The notes under the pieces are model-generated. The model did not search any database, was not told the origin of the DNA, and saw only the letters and a program-made list of their open reading frames with translations. The translations under genes were made by a program, and so were the position numbers. Below are positions 1-9,706 of a stretch of 64,000 nt of DNA, piece after piece (the first letter of the stretch is position 1; each line of letters opens with the position of its first letter). This DNA is from Phycisphaerales bacterium (lineage in GTDB: Bacteria; Planctomycetota; Phycisphaerae; Phycisphaerales; UBA1924): positions 620,001-684,000 of the forward strand of contig JADJMV010000001.1 in assembly GCA_016709445.1 (NCBI GenBank). Direction: 5' to 3'.

Positions 1-621
1 CTCCGGCAGTCCGCTGCGGTGAGTTCTGGGAACGTCCCGATCGATCTGGCGGCGTTGCTGGTGCTGCCCGGTGTGCTGCAGCAGCCGTCGGATGACGAGG
101 CGCGCCTGCACGAGGCCCGCGCCGTGCTGCTGGAGTTGGTCGGGGCGGCCTGCGACCACATGGTGTCGATGCGCCGTCGCGAGGGGGCGCTGCTGCTGGA
201 GGAGTTGACTGCCCACCGCGACCTGATCGCCGACCGCCTCACCAAGATCAAAGTGCAGGCGCCGCGGGTCATCGGGGAATACGAGACACGGCTCCGCCTG
301 CGGATGGAACAGATGCTCCGAGAGGCACAGCTGGCGGTGGAGCCGGTCGAACTCATCCGCGAAATCGCGGTGTACGCCGAGAAGACCGATATCGCCGAGG
401 AGGTCAGCCGCCTCGGTGGGCACATCGAGCAGTTCAGCGACCTGGTCAACGGCCCCGAGGATGTGCCCGTGGGGCGGACGCTCGACTTTCTGGCCCAGGA
501 GATGCTGCGCGAGGCCAATACCATCGCCAGCAAGAGCCCCGACAGCCTGATCAGCCGCCTGATCGTGGAGGTCAAGGGGGCGATCGACCGGATCAAGGAA
601 CAGGTGCAGAACGTCGAGTAA
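1..621 (+). CDS. yicC: YicC family endoribonuclease, C-terminal part (5' end outside window)
   Basis: C-terminal two thirds of a YicC/YloC-type protein. The frame is open from base 1, so the gene begins upstream; the GTG at 19 is probably internal because family members run about 290 residues and only about 207 are seen. The visible part is largely helical and ends in the conserved family tail, with the block KTDIAEEVSRLGGHIEQF followed by LDFLAQEMLREANTI and a final segment around IVEVKGAIDRIKEQVQNVE. Known family role: YicC and YloC are endoribonucleases acting on RNA in the cytoplasm. A phosphotransferase starts 15 bases downstream on the same strand, so the two are probably cotranscribed. 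Family assignment is firm; the biological substrate here is unknown. Confidence 0.88.
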   Translation, partial: LRQSAAVSSGNVPIDLAALLVLPGVLQQPSDDEARLHEARAVLLELVGAACDHMVSMRRREGALLLEELTAHRDLIADRLTKIKVQAPRVIGEYETRLRLRMEQMLREAQLAVEPVELIREIAVYAEKTDIAEEVSRLGGHIEQFSDLVNGPEDVPVGRTLDFLAQEMLREANTIASKSPDSLISRLIVEVKGAIDRIKEQVQNVE

Positions 622-636
622 GGCCCCGACGAAGCA

Positions 637-1683
637 ATGACCACCCCGCAGGAGCAAGCCGGCGCCGCTTCACCGACCGGGGCGTCCACGTTTGATCTGG
701 GCGAGCTCGCGAGCGTGTGCGCCCATTATGATGTGGGAGAGATCGTGCGGGTCCTGGATTACCCGCGCGGCTCGCGCCGTGCGCCAAAGGTGGTGCTGGA
801 CACCTCGACGGGCCGGTACCTCCTCAAACGCCGTGCGAGGGGCAAGGACGACCCCTACCGCGTGGCGTTCTGCCACGATCTGCAGCTCGACCTCGCCTCG
901 CGGGGCTTCCCCGCCCCGCGCCTCATCGGCACGCGGGTGGGCAACAATTCCATGGTGCAGCTCCGTGACCGTGTGTACGAGCTGTTCGAGTTTGTCGAAG
1001 GCGAGACGTTTGATCGCACGCCGGAACCCTGCCGCCACGCCGGGGCGCTGCTGTGCTCGCTGCATGGCCTGGCGCGCGAATACGTCTCGCGGTGGCCCGT
1101 GCCCGTGTGGAGCTTCCACGACGACGGGCTGGTCCGTCGGCGGCTGGAACGCGTCCTCGCGAGCGGCGTGGCGCCGGCCGAGTCCAGGGAACTCTGGAAG
1201 CTCTACCAGCGTGCGGCGGCCGAGGCTTCGGCCGTACCCGCCCAGGGCACGGCGGTCCAACTCCTCCACGGCGATTGGCACCCCGGCAACATGGTCTTCC
1301 GTGCCGGGCGCGTCGTCGCCGTGGTCGACTTCGACGGGGCGCGGATGGGGCCGGTGCTCCACGACTTGGCCGCCGGCGTGATGCAGTTCTCGATGGCCAG
1401 GGTGGGGCTCGACCCCGACGCATGGCCCGATGCGCTCGATGCCAACCGGTTCGCGGCCTTCGTGGCCGGGTATCGTCCGGGGCCTGCGGGGCTCGACGCC
1501 TTGGCCGCCTTGATGGCCGAGGCGTTGATCGCTGAGTTGGCCGGCCCGGTCGCCAACACGGGCACGTTCGCGGGGCGCGAGGCGGCCCCATTCGTCCGGA
1601 TGACCGTGCGGAAGACCCGGTGGCTGCTCCAGCACTCCGAGGCTCTGGCGAGGCTGGCGACCAAGTCCGCGCGCGGGCGTTGA
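637..1683 (+). CDS. Aminoglycoside phosphotransferase (APH)-fold kinase
   Basis: A 348-residue cytoplasmic protein of the APH / choline kinase / homoserine kinase II fold. The catalytic loop HGDWHPGN lies at residues 211-218 and the metal-binding DFD at 231-233; the usual spacing between them is kept. The N-terminal part (residues 50-125) carries the expected beta-strand pattern around YLLKRR and YELFEFVEGE. Such enzymes transfer phosphate from ATP to a small hydroxylated substrate; the substrate cannot be read from the sequence, and a drug-resistance role should not be assumed. The gene starts at ATG 637, 15 bases after yicC, and is followed 33 bases later by a PDZ protein, suggesting a three-gene unit. 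A stress-related kinase acting on a metabolite or a protein is equally possible. Confidence 0.8.
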   Translation: MTTPQEQAGAASPTGASTFDLGELASVCAHYDVGEIVRVLDYPRGSRRAPKVVLDTSTGRYLLKRRARGKDDPYRVAFCHDLQLDLASRGFPAPRLIGTRVGNNSMVQLRDRVYELFEFVEGETFDRTPEPCRHAGALLCSLHGLAREYVSRWPVPVWSFHDDGLVRRRLERVLASGVAPAESRELWKLYQRAAAEASAVPAQGTAVQLLHGDWHPGNMVFRAGRVVAVVDFDGARMGPVLHDLAAGVMQFSMARVGLDPDAWPDALDANRFAAFVAGYRPGPAGLDALAALMAEALIAELAGPVANTGTFAGREAAPFVRMTVRKTRWLLQHSEALARLATKSARGR

Positions 1684-1716
1684 CGCGGGCCGCCCGACCT
1701 GAAACACTGGGGAGCT

Positions 1717-2799
1717 ATGGCAGACCGGATTCAGACCTTGCTTTGTCGGCTCGTCCCATTGGTGGCGGTGTCGCTGTGGGGCGGCGTGGGCTCGGCGCAG
1801 GTGATCCGGCCCGACTCGTTGCCCGACACTCAGACGCCCGTGGAGGAACTGATCAAGCGTCTGGGAGCCGATTCGTTCACGGTGCGTGAGCAGGCGACGA
1901 TCGATCTCTTCCGGCGGAACGACCTGACGCTGCCGCAGGCCGAGGCGCTGCTCGAGCGCGAAGGACTGGGGGCCGAGCAGCGTCTGAGGCTGGAGCAGGT
2001 CGCGCTGTCGGCGTTTGCGCGTGGCCCCTGGGCGGCCGTGGGCATCCAGTTCGCTCCCTCGGAATCTGGCGGGCAGCGGATCACCGACACGGTGGTGGGA
2101 TTCGATGCGGCGAGGGTGCTGCTGCCGGGGGACCTCATCGTCGCCGCGGACGGGCAGCCGATCTACTCGCAACGCGCCCTCAAGGCGGCGATCCTCAGCC
2201 GCGACCCCGGTGGGACGATGGTGATGGAGATCGTGCGGGGAGGCGAGCGGTCGGAGGTTTCGTTCAGTCTGGGGAGCTTCTCCCAGCTGTCGAGCCCGAT
2301 GTCGCCGCTTCCAGGTGATCTGCTGGCCGCGTGGTCGCTGCGCCGCTCCAGATCGTCCGGAGCGACGCCGCCCGACTCGATCGTGCCGGTCCCGGATGTG
2401 GAGACGATGCCCGAGTACCAGGCGCCGCGGGGCTCACCTGGGTGGGAGCGGGTTTTCGACGCGGGCGACGCGCCGCGAGGCCTGGTGCTCGGGGGGCAGC
2501 CCCGCGAGTCTCAGGATCTCTCGCCCCGTGAACTCGCTTCGGTGGAGGCGGCCCGACGCGACGCGATCATGGGTCCCAGCGGCGACCCGCTCGTGCAACT
2601 GGCGGCCCTTCGGCAGCAGCGGAACGAAACAATCTCGCGGATTGCCGCGGTGCAGCACCAGCTCGAGGTGGCCGGCGTCGAGGGGATCGCGCTGGCCCAG
2701 GCCCAGCAGCGGCTGAATCAGCTCGGGGCACGCCTGCAAGAGATCGAGGCGCAGATCCGCGAACTGGACGCGGCGATCCCCGAGCGTCCGAAGCCCTGA
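1717..2799 (+). CDS. Exported PDZ-domain protein
   Basis: A 360-residue protein with an N-terminal signal peptide (hydrophobic core about residues 8-24, cleavage after GSAQ). A helical segment (about 35-95) precedes one PDZ domain (about 105-190), recognised from the GIQF, DTVVGFDAARVLLPGD and GGTMVMEIVRGG blocks. No trypsin-like protease domain is attached, so this is a PDZ adaptor rather than an HtrA protease. Residues about 190-285 are proline-rich and low in structure, and residues about 290-350 form a Gln/Leu-rich predicted coiled coil. It probably works in the periplasm or at the envelope by binding protein C-termini or unfolded segments. It is the last gene of the yicC unit; the convergent TolC-like gene ends 33 bases away. 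Confidence 0.75.
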   Translation: MADRIQTLLCRLVPLVAVSLWGGVGSAQVIRPDSLPDTQTPVEELIKRLGADSFTVREQATIDLFRRNDLTLPQAEALLEREGLGAEQRLRLEQVALSAFARGPWAAVGIQFAPSESGGQRITDTVVGFDAARVLLPGDLIVAADGQPIYSQRALKAAILSRDPGGTMVMEIVRGGERSEVSFSLGSFSQLSSPMSPLPGDLLAAWSLRRSRSSGATPPDSIVPVPDVETMPEYQAPRGSPGWERVFDAGDAPRGLVLGGQPRESQDLSPRELASVEAARRDAIMGPSGDPLVQLAALRQQRNETISRIAAVQHQLEVAGVEGIALAQAQQRLNQLGARLQEIEAQIRELDAAIPERPKP

Positions 2800-2832
2800 G
2801 CCGAACCGACCGGGGGTCCGGCGAGCGTGCCG

Positions 2833-4750
2833 TTATCCCTGCGCCGGGTCTACATCGCTCGGTACAGCCTCGGGCGCGTCGCTGGGATTCAAGCTGTTGT
2901 CTTCATCGAAAAGGTCATTGAAGTTGATGGGCTCGTTGTCGATCTGCACGGTCATGCCTGGGATGGGCTCCATGCGACCGTCCGGCGAGACTCGGAGCTG
3001 GCCCGCGGCGTCGAGGTAATTGAGGATCGAGACTCGCAGATCGGTGAGCGCGGCATCGCGGTTGTTGCGGGCATTGAGAAGGTTCTGCTCCGCCTGCAGG
3101 CGGTCGCGCGTCGTGGTCTCGCCCGGCTTGAGATTCTGTTCCTCGATGCTCCGTTCGGCGAGGACAACCTGGGCCTCGGCGAGCTCGAGTCGGAATCGCG
3201 CCAGATCGATCTCGCGGACGCGGCGTCGGACATCGAGCACGACCTGGTCGATGAACTGGCTGAGCGACCGCTCCGCCTGCTGGAGCTGGATCAGCGCCTG
3301 CCGGAGCTGCAGGCGCTCGATGCGCCGATCGAGCGGGAGGCTGAACAGCAGCCCGGCCTCCCACGACGCCTCGTCGGGATCGATCGCCAGGCCGCCCTGG
3401 CGTTCACGCGGGTCGGTGGGGATGTCGACCTGGCCGGAGAGGTTCAGGTCCGGCAGCAGCTGGTTCCGGGCGTTGAGGACTCCGCGGCGCGTATCGATGA
3501 GCTGGTCGCGGCGGTTCTGGAGGTCGAGGCGGTACTCCAGCCGCAGACTTGGCCGCCTCGTCGAGCGTGGTCGATGGCTCGCTGACGTTGATGGTGGCGC
3601 CAACGAGGCGGACCGGCTGGTCGGCGTGGATGCCCACCCGGAGCTTGAAGCGGTCGAGCGCGAGCGTGTATTGCTCCCGGGAGCTGGCCAGCGTGCTCAT
3701 GGCGCTGACCAGGTCGTTCCGGGCCTCGTTCACTTTGAATTGGCTGATGCGCCCGGCGCTGTATAGGGCCTCCTGCTCGGAGACGTACCGGCCCAGGCTC
3801 TTGAGGTTGGCGATGCGGTTGCGGAGCTCGTTGATGTTCTGGAGCAGCCGGAAGTAGTCCTGTGCAATACCGACGAAATAGGTACGGCGGAAACTCTCGA
3901 AGTCGCGGGCCGCGTAGACCAGATCGCGCTCGGACTGGATGAGACTCTCCCGAGCGACCATGCCCGCGCCTCGGAGGAGCGGGATGTTCGCATCGAGGAT
4001 GAGACTGGAGGAGTCGCGGTACTGGCCGCTGACACTCGAGCGGAGCTGCTCGGTGGCATTCCAGACCCAACGCGCCTCGGCCTGACCTCCGTAGGGGAGC
4101 TGCTGGGTGGCCCGCAGGGAATTCACCACGTTCATGGCGTTGTCGAAGCTGCCCTGGTCGCCCTGCCCGTCGAAAGTGACAGTCGAATCGGCGAAGAGCC
4201 GGGGGCCCCAGCGGTGGCGTTCGATGAGCAGGCGGATGGCCGAGACGATGTAGTCCTCCTCGGCGCTCAGGTACTCATCGCCCTGCTGCTGGCTGAGCCG
4301 GAGCGCGCTGGAGAGCGAGAGGTCGATCGCATTCGGAGCGTCGAGGCCGACCGCCGCCCTGGCGTAGGCGCTGAGGCGCGCGTTGAGCCCCTCAACCACG
4401 GCGGGGGTGCCGGGCTCGCCGCGGTCGAGTGGCTCGAACGAGAGTTGTGCCACGACCGGGTTCGTGGTGTTGGGTTTGCCGTCGTACATGTCCGGGTCGC
4501 GCGCCGGCTGCACGCTCGGCGTGATCTTGGGAACAGCCTCGATCCCGGTCCGGGCCGTGGACTGACCCAGGACTTTCTCCAGCCGACGGTCAATAGCATC
4601 CATGCCCGAGCCGCAGCCCTGCAGGACGGCCGCGCCACCGAACACGACGATCGATATCCACCCAAAGACCGATCGAAACCGTACCCCGCGCTGCGGGGAG
4701 GAGGGGGTGACCTGCGTGTTTTTACGAATAGTCGCAATTTGTTTGGTCAT
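2833..4750 (-). CDS. TolC-family outer membrane factor, lipoprotein type, interrupted by a frameshift
   Basis: Read from ATG 4750, the protein begins with a basic N-terminus and a lipobox (LQGC, Cys 46), then the coiled-coil repeats of an outer membrane efflux protein (for example SQQQGDEYLSAEEDYIV and RISQFKVNEARNDLVSAMS). The first frame runs into a Pro/Arg-rich nonsense tail near 3549, while the next frame resumes at once with the family's second half (LRLEYRLDLQNRRDQLID, then LDVRRRVREIDLARFRLEL) to a stop at 2833. Removing one A of the AAG triplet at 3548-3550 joins them as DEAASLRLEYRLDLQNRR, which matches the family pattern exactly. The product would be the outer membrane channel of an RND or ABC exporter; no inner membrane partner lies in the window. 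The break may be a sequencing error or a real mutation. Confidence 0.85.
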
Positions 4751-4912
4751 TGAGAGAGCTTTCTGAGGGAGAGCGTACCGCGGCAGGCGGCTGTTCGTTG
4801 CGGTTTGATAGACCCACTCCTATCCTCTCTGTTCCCGTCCCGGGGCCCCTGGGCCATCGTCCGGCGCGGCGTCCTTCGTGCAAGTTCCGAACATACTCCT
4901 GACGGAGCTTCT

Positions 4913-7669
4913 ATGGCATCGGTGACCTACGACGGTCGGAGTTTCATGCTGGATGGGCGTCGCGTGTGGATCGTGGGTGGCTCGGTGCACTATGCGCGCC
5001 TGCCCCGCGAGGAATGGGCGGGCCGCATCGCGCTGGCGCGGCAGGCCGGTCTGAACGCGATCGAGACGCCGGTCGTGTGGAGCCGCCACGAGGCCCGCCC
5101 GGGGCAATTCGACTTTACGGGCGACAACGACCTTCGTCATTTCATGCGCCTGGTGGGCGACGCCGGGATGCACGCGATCCTACGGGTCGGGCCCTTCATC
5201 GGCTCAGGGTATGACGCCGGCGGCATCCCTGCGTGGCTCGTCACCCAGACCGGGGTGGAGCCCAGGACGGCGAGCGCCCCGTTCCTCGAGGCCTGCTCGC
5301 GATTCATCAGCGCTGTCGCCGGACAGGTCAAGGACCTGCAGGTGAGCAGCCCCGGCCGGGGCGGGCCCATCCTGCTGGTGCAGAGCGAGCACGGCTGGAC
5401 CTGCGGAAACGACGCGCTGGCCCAGAGCTACCTCGGCGAATTGCTCCGCTACATCCGCGAGTCGGGGATCACCGTGCCGGTGCTGAATGCCAACGGGCTC
5501 TGGCAGTCCGTCGAGGGCGAGATCGAGTGCTGGTCCGGCGCCGACGATCTCTTGGCGATCTCGCGCCAGCTCGCGGAGATCGCCCCACGCCAGCCGCGGC
5601 TGGTCGTCGATCTCCGCCTCGGCCAGGCGACCGCCTGGGGCCAGCCCGAGCCGGCGGTTGCGAGCCCGGAGGCGATGCTGCGTTCGGCGGCCGAGGCGCT
5701 GGCCGGCGTCTCGCAGTTTGTGCTCAATCCGTTCGCCGGCGGTCACAACTTCGGATTCTCGGCGGGCCGCTCGGCGCAGTCGCCCGAGCTCTTCCTCACG
5801 ACGCGTCAGGACCACGGGGCGTTGATCGCAGCCGACGGCGAGGGGCGTGAGGCGCTCGGGGTGTTGCGCCGGATCACGATGTTCGCGAGCCGGTTCGGGC
5901 GCGTGCTCGCCCATCTCGACCCCGAGGACCGGCCCCCGGTGTTGGCGCCCAGCGCGGGCGAGGATGGCCCCACGGTGGTGCCCGCGAGAGGCTCGCAGGG
6001 CTCGGTCGTGTTTGTGTTCGGCAAGGTCGGCAAGCGCGGCAAGCCCCCGACACCGGCCACGCTGGTGCTGCGCGACGGCTCGACCCTCGAAGTCCCCATC
6101 GGAACCTCCGGAACCGCGTGGTGCCTCTTCGACGTGCTTCTCGCGGGGCGCAGCCAGCTCGACTACTGCTCGCTCAGCGCGTTCGCCGCGGTGGGTGGTG
6201 TCTTCGTGTGCTTCGGGCCGGCCGGGTCGCGGGGCGTGGTCAGCGTCAACGGCTCGCCGCTCGAGGTGGGCGTCCCGACGGGGAAGAACCCCGAGGTACT
6301 CCAGCACGAGGGCGTGTGCCTGGTCGTCGCCAACGAGGAGCAGCTCGATACCATCCAGATCACCGACGAGGGCGTCATGATCGGTGTGACAGGGCTGACG
6401 CTCTCGGGCGCGCCGATCGCCGCCGCCAGCGGCAGGCAGTACACCTTCATCGGGACCGACGGCGTCAGCACCGCCCGTCGCGCCGAGGGGAGTCGCGGCA
6501 AGACGCCCGGGACGAAAGCGCTCTCCGCCGCGTGGGAGTGGGCCGACACCGCGTCGTACGCCTCGGGCGAGAGCCCGCGCTTCGCCGCGATCGACGGCCC
6601 CGCGGACCTCTCAACCCTCGGTGCCCCGTACGGCTATGGATGGTACCGGCTGCAGTTCCGCAGCTCGGGCGTGAAGCGCGTGCGTATCGCGGCCCCCGCG
6701 GCCGCGGACCGTCTGCACCTGTTCCTGGACGGCCAGTCGGTTGGTGTGCTCGGGCGCGGTCCCGGGTCCGTGGCGGAGCTGACGCTTCAGCTGAAGAAGG
6801 CGCAGCACACGCTCGTGGCGCTCGCGGAGAACCTGGGCCGGCCGTCCGGGGGCCCCGATCTCAAGCCGGCGAAGGGCCTCTTTGGCGAGCTGTACGAGCT
6901 CGCGGCGTTCAAGGCGGGGCGGGCGAAGATCGTCGAAGCGGCGCCGATCGAGTTGCTCTCATTCCGTGTGCCCCTCTGGGAGGTGCGGACCGGGGATGTC
7001 ACGCACCCCAGGCGGGCCTCATGGTCGTTCATACACCGGAAGAAGACGCCGATCCTCGTCCGGATGGAAGAGGTGCAGTGCCGCGGTCTGGTCGTCCTGA
7101 ACGGCAAGCCGATCCACTTCTTTGAGCCGGGTGCGGACAACTCGCTCCTGCTCTCGCACGAGGTCCTGAGCCGGGGCAACAACACGCTCGAACTGGCCGT
7201 GGCGACCGACAGTGTCGCCGAGGCGGGCCTCGCCGATCTGCTCGCCACGCTGTCCAAGCATGTGACGGTGCTGGAAGGCACGGACACGCTTGGCGGGAAG
7301 GTCGAATGGGCGTTCGCGCAGTGGGAGCCGCCGACCTCGGCGTCGTACGACCCGCTCTCGAAGCCCTCCAAGGAGGTCACGGGGCCGGCGTGGTTCCGGG
7401 CCGAGTTCGACTCTCCCGAGCCGGACCGCCAGGTGATCCTGGGCATTGCGGGGCTCAGCAAGGGGCAGATCTATCTCAACGGTCGGCATGTCGGGCGGTA
7501 CTTCGCCACGACCGGCGGCAAGGCCGTCGGCCCTTACGCGGAGCAATTGCTCCCCGCCTCCTGGCTGGTCGAGGGCGGCGTGAACGAGTTGGTGCTCTTC
7601 GACGAGCACGGCGGTGACCCCTCCAAGTGCACACTCTCCGCGGTCGTTCGGCGGGCGGAGGGCGCATGA
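4913..7669 (+). CDS. Glycoside hydrolase family 35-like protein, catalytic residues replaced
   Basis: A 918-residue protein whose first 330 residues follow the GH35 beta-galactosidase TIM barrel: SFMLDGRRVWIVGGSVHY, GLNAIETPVVWSRHE and the GGPILLVQ strand. The family's acid/base motif (QxENEYG) reads QSEHG at residues 157-161, so the second, catalytic glutamate is missing. The nucleophile strand (family xExxxGWxxxWG) reads VVDLRLGQATAWG, with Asp 233 in place of Glu. Two or more beta-sandwich modules follow (about 560-720 and 790-910), as in GH35 enzymes. I start it at ATG 4913 because GGAG lies five bases upstream; an in-frame ATG at 4805 has no such signal. It has no signal peptide and overlaps the next gene by four bases (ATGA). 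It may be a binding protein or have altered chemistry; galactosidase activity should not be assumed. Confidence 0.8.
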   Translation: MASVTYDGRSFMLDGRRVWIVGGSVHYARLPREEWAGRIALARQAGLNAIETPVVWSRHEARPGQFDFTGDNDLRHFMRLVGDAGMHAILRVGPFIGSGYDAGGIPAWLVTQTGVEPRTASAPFLEACSRFISAVAGQVKDLQVSSPGRGGPILLVQSEHGWTCGNDALAQSYLGELLRYIRESGITVPVLNANGLWQSVEGEIECWSGADDLLAISRQLAEIAPRQPRLVVDLRLGQATAWGQPEPAVASPEAMLRSAAEALAGVSQFVLNPFAGGHNFGFSAGRSAQSPELFLTTRQDHGALIAADGEGREALGVLRRITMFASRFGRVLAHLDPEDRPPVLAPSAGEDGPTVVPARGSQGSVVFVFGKVGKRGKPPTPATLVLRDGSTLEVPIGTSGTAWCLFDVLLAGRSQLDYCSLSAFAAVGGVFVCFGPAGSRGVVSVNGSPLEVGVPTGKNPEVLQHEGVCLVVANEEQLDTIQITDEGVMIGVTGLTLSGAPIAAASGRQYTFIGTDGVSTARRAEGSRGKTPGTKALSAAWEWADTASYASGESPRFAAIDGPADLSTLGAPYGYGWYRLQFRSSGVKRVRIAAPAAADRLHLFLDGQSVGVLGRGPGSVAELTLQLKKAQHTLVALAENLGRPSGGPDLKPAKGLFGELYELAAFKAGRAKIVEAAPIELLSFRVPLWEVRTGDVTHPRRASWSFIHRKKTPILVRMEEVQCRGLVVLNGKPIHFFEPGADNSLLLSHEVLSRGNNTLELAVATDSVAEAGLADLLATLSKHVTVLEGTDTLGGKVEWAFAQWEPPTSASYDPLSKPSKEVTGPAWFRAEFDSPEPDRQVILGIAGLSKGQIYLNGRHVGRYFATTGGKAVGPYAEQLLPASWLVEGGVNELVLFDEHGGDPSKCTLSAVVRRAEGA

Positions 7670-8208
7670 GCGAGGGCCGTCCACTCTGGCAGAGTGCGGC
7701 GGCCTTCGCGGCCAAAGCCCACGAGCACCAGGTGCGGAAGGACGGGTGCACGCCCTATATCGCCCACCCGTACCGGGTGGCGATGACCGTCCGCGATCTC
7801 TTCGGGTGCGACGACCGCGACGCGCTCTGCGCCGCGCTGCTCCACGACACCATCGAGGATACGCCGACGGATCGGGACGACATCGAGGACGAGTTCGGTC
7901 CGGTCGTGGCGGAAATCGTGGGCGCACTGACGAAGAACATGATTCTCCCGGAGCGCGAGCGCGAGCCCGAGTATGACGCGCGCCTCGCCCGCGCCGACTG
8001 GCGCGCCCGGCTGATCAAACTGGCAGACGTCTACGACAACCTGAGCGATATCGAGAGCCGCCCCGACGCCGGCGTCGAGACGCTTGCGAGGATGCTTGCC
8101 CGCTGCCAACGAGCGATCGATCTGGCAACGCCCGACGCGGCGCGGCCGGAGGTGGCGAGGGCGATCGAGATCGTCGGGCGAGCGGCGACCGATGCGCAGC
8201 CGGGTTGA
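7666..8208 (+). CDS. HD-domain hydrolase of the RelA/SpoT-MESH1 type
   Basis: A 180-residue, single-domain metal-dependent phosphohydrolase. The HD signature is complete: TPYIAHPYRVA near residue 30, LLHDTIEDTPTD near 60 and IKLADVYDNLSDI near 125, the same order as in the hydrolase half of RelA/SpoT and in small alarmone hydrolases (MESH1 family). There is no synthetase, TGS or ACT domain, so if it acts on (p)ppGpp it would only degrade it. Start ATG 7666 overlaps the stop of the GH35-like gene in an ATGA junction, indicating translational coupling. Other HD hydrolases of nucleotides share this pattern, so the substrate is an inference. Confidence 0.8.
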   Translation: MSEGRPLWQSAAAFAAKAHEHQVRKDGCTPYIAHPYRVAMTVRDLFGCDDRDALCAALLHDTIEDTPTDRDDIEDEFGPVVAEIVGALTKNMILPEREREPEYDARLARADWRARLIKLADVYDNLSDIESRPDAGVETLARMLARCQRAIDLATPDAARPEVARAIEIVGRAATDAQPG

Positions 8209-8287
8209 GCGGAGCTGAGCGGGCTGGGGGCCCGGTGTGTGGGGTTCGTCCCTTCCCGTCCTTCCATGCACGGCGATACACTTTGGC

Positions 8288-8968
8288 ATGAGCGTCAAAG
8301 TCACCTATCTCGGCCACTCGGCCTTCGCGGTCGAGCACGAGCAGACCCGAGTCCTGATCGACCCGTTCCTGACCGGCAACCCGCTGGCGGAGAAAGCCGG
8401 CATCAAGGCCGACGCCCAGCAGGCGACGGCGATCGTGCTCACGCACGGTCACGGCGACCACCTCGGCGACACGGTGCCTCTTGCGAAGCGCACGGGAGCG
8501 ACGGTCTTCTGTTCGTGGGAGATCCACGAGTATCTGCGGGAGCAGGGAATCGAGCACACCGAGCCCGGCAACCCCGGCGGACGAATCGCCGCCCCGTGGG
8601 GATGGGTGGCGTTTACGCAAGCGTTTCATTCCTCCTCGCTTGGCGGCCGGTATCTGGGCCAGCCGATGGGCGCGGTGGTGCACCTCGGCGGCAAGACCGT
8701 CTACCACTGCGGCGACACCGGCCTCTTCAGCGACATGAAGCTGCTCGGCGAGATCTACAAGCCCGATGTGGCAATGGTGCCCATTGGCGACCGCTTCACG
8801 ATGGGGCCCGAGCTGGCGACGCGGGCCGCGGAGTTCATCGCGGCTCCGATCGTCATCCCCGTCCATTACAAGACCTTTGGCTTGCTCCGCCAGGACACCG
8901 CCGGGTTCGTGCCGCGGGGGGTGACCGTCCGAGAACTGGCGCCCGGTGAGGGCTTGACGCTCGAGTAG
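8288..8968 (+). CDS. UPF0173 metal-dependent hydrolase (metallo-beta-lactamase fold)
   Basis: A 226-residue cytoplasmic protein of the UPF0173 family. It begins MSVKVTYLGHSAFAVE and has the zinc motif THGHGDHLGD near residue 55, the family block HCGDTGLFSDMKLLGEIY, and PIGDRFTMGP and VIPVHYKTF toward the C-terminus. Length and motif order match characterised crystal-structure members, whose physiological substrate is still unknown. The ATG at 8288 is used because the in-frame region upstream (from 8237) shows no family similarity. It is 79 bases after the HD hydrolase and may be cotranscribed. The 237 bases that follow are GC-rich, with short inverted repeats but no T-tract. Confidence 0.88.
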   Translation: MSVKVTYLGHSAFAVEHEQTRVLIDPFLTGNPLAEKAGIKADAQQATAIVLTHGHGDHLGDTVPLAKRTGATVFCSWEIHEYLREQGIEHTEPGNPGGRIAAPWGWVAFTQAFHSSSLGGRYLGQPMGAVVHLGGKTVYHCGDTGLFSDMKLLGEIYKPDVAMVPIGDRFTMGPELATRAAEFIAAPIVIPVHYKTFGLLRQDTAGFVPRGVTVRELAPGEGLTLE

Positions 8969-9205
8969 CGGGTCTCCGATCCAGAGGCTCCCGATCCTGA
9001 GCCCCCGGGCTCGGGCCCCCGAGGAGGGCCGGAATCGGCCCCGCGGCGATTCTCGCGACCTCGGGGCTCGCCGGGAATGGCGCCGATGGGGGCGAGATCT
9101 CGGCAACCCCAGGCTCGCCGACGGGTAGAAAAATCCGGGATGGACGCCGCCCGCCTCGATACGGCGGGCGTGGCGACCGGAACCTACGACGTAAGGGAGC
9201 CCGTC

Positions 9206-9646
9206 TTGAACAACAGCCGCGCCGTCCCCTGTGAGACGGGGGTGCTGCTCGCTTCTGTACCGCGGCGATCGCGCTCCACGTGCGGCGACGGCCCGCACTG
9301 GTCGGCGGCGCGAACGCGCCGGGCGTCGTGGTTGCGGCCGCCGACTCCGGGCCGAGCCTGCTCGGTTGGGCGAGCGCCGCCGACCAGGGCCTCGCCGTCG
9401 CGATGGTGGGCGATTTGGCCTATCTGGGGTAGCCATGGCGTCCCGACCCGCTCGCTGTGTGATCTCAGTGCGCTCGTGCCCTGCGGCGTAGACCGTGCCC
9501 GCAACGGGGCCGTGGATACGCGCGACATGCTCGGTTTCCGAAATGCCTGGTCCCACGCCGAATCCTGGGTAGGTTTCGATGCGGATGGCGCCATCGGAAC
9601 CTCGGACATCGCGTCATTTCCCGATGTATGGGCGACGGGCTGTTGA
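9206..9646 (+). pseudogene. Decayed LVIVD-repeat protein with GC-type dockerin
   Basis: Start-like TTG at 9206 follows GGGAG at a usable distance. The encoded text changes frame several times. One frame (about 9246-9429) reads like LVIVD propeller repeats (PALVGGANAPGVVVAAA, DQGLAVAMVGDLAYLG) and hits a stop at 9430. A second frame (from about 9480) reads RNGAVDTRDMLGFRNAW and DADGAIGTSDIASFPDVWATGC, clearly a GC-type dockerin pair in which several normally invariant residues have drifted (LAFLNAW became LGFRNAW and then ASFPDVW). The insert between signal-like start and dockerin is far shorter than in its relatives. Together this looks like an old, deleted copy of a member of the neighbouring secreted-protein family rather than a gene with one sequencing error. 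Confidence 0.65.
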
Positions 9647-9706
9647 GGGAGGAATCGGGGACCTGCGTCGGCTGTGCCGCCGGCCCCGCTCGGCAATGGA
9701 GCACCT

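Noticed and set aside
637..1683. Antibiotic resistance phosphotransferase
   Set aside because: Only the general APH fold is visible; the cotranscription with yicC and lack of mobile context argue for a housekeeping role.
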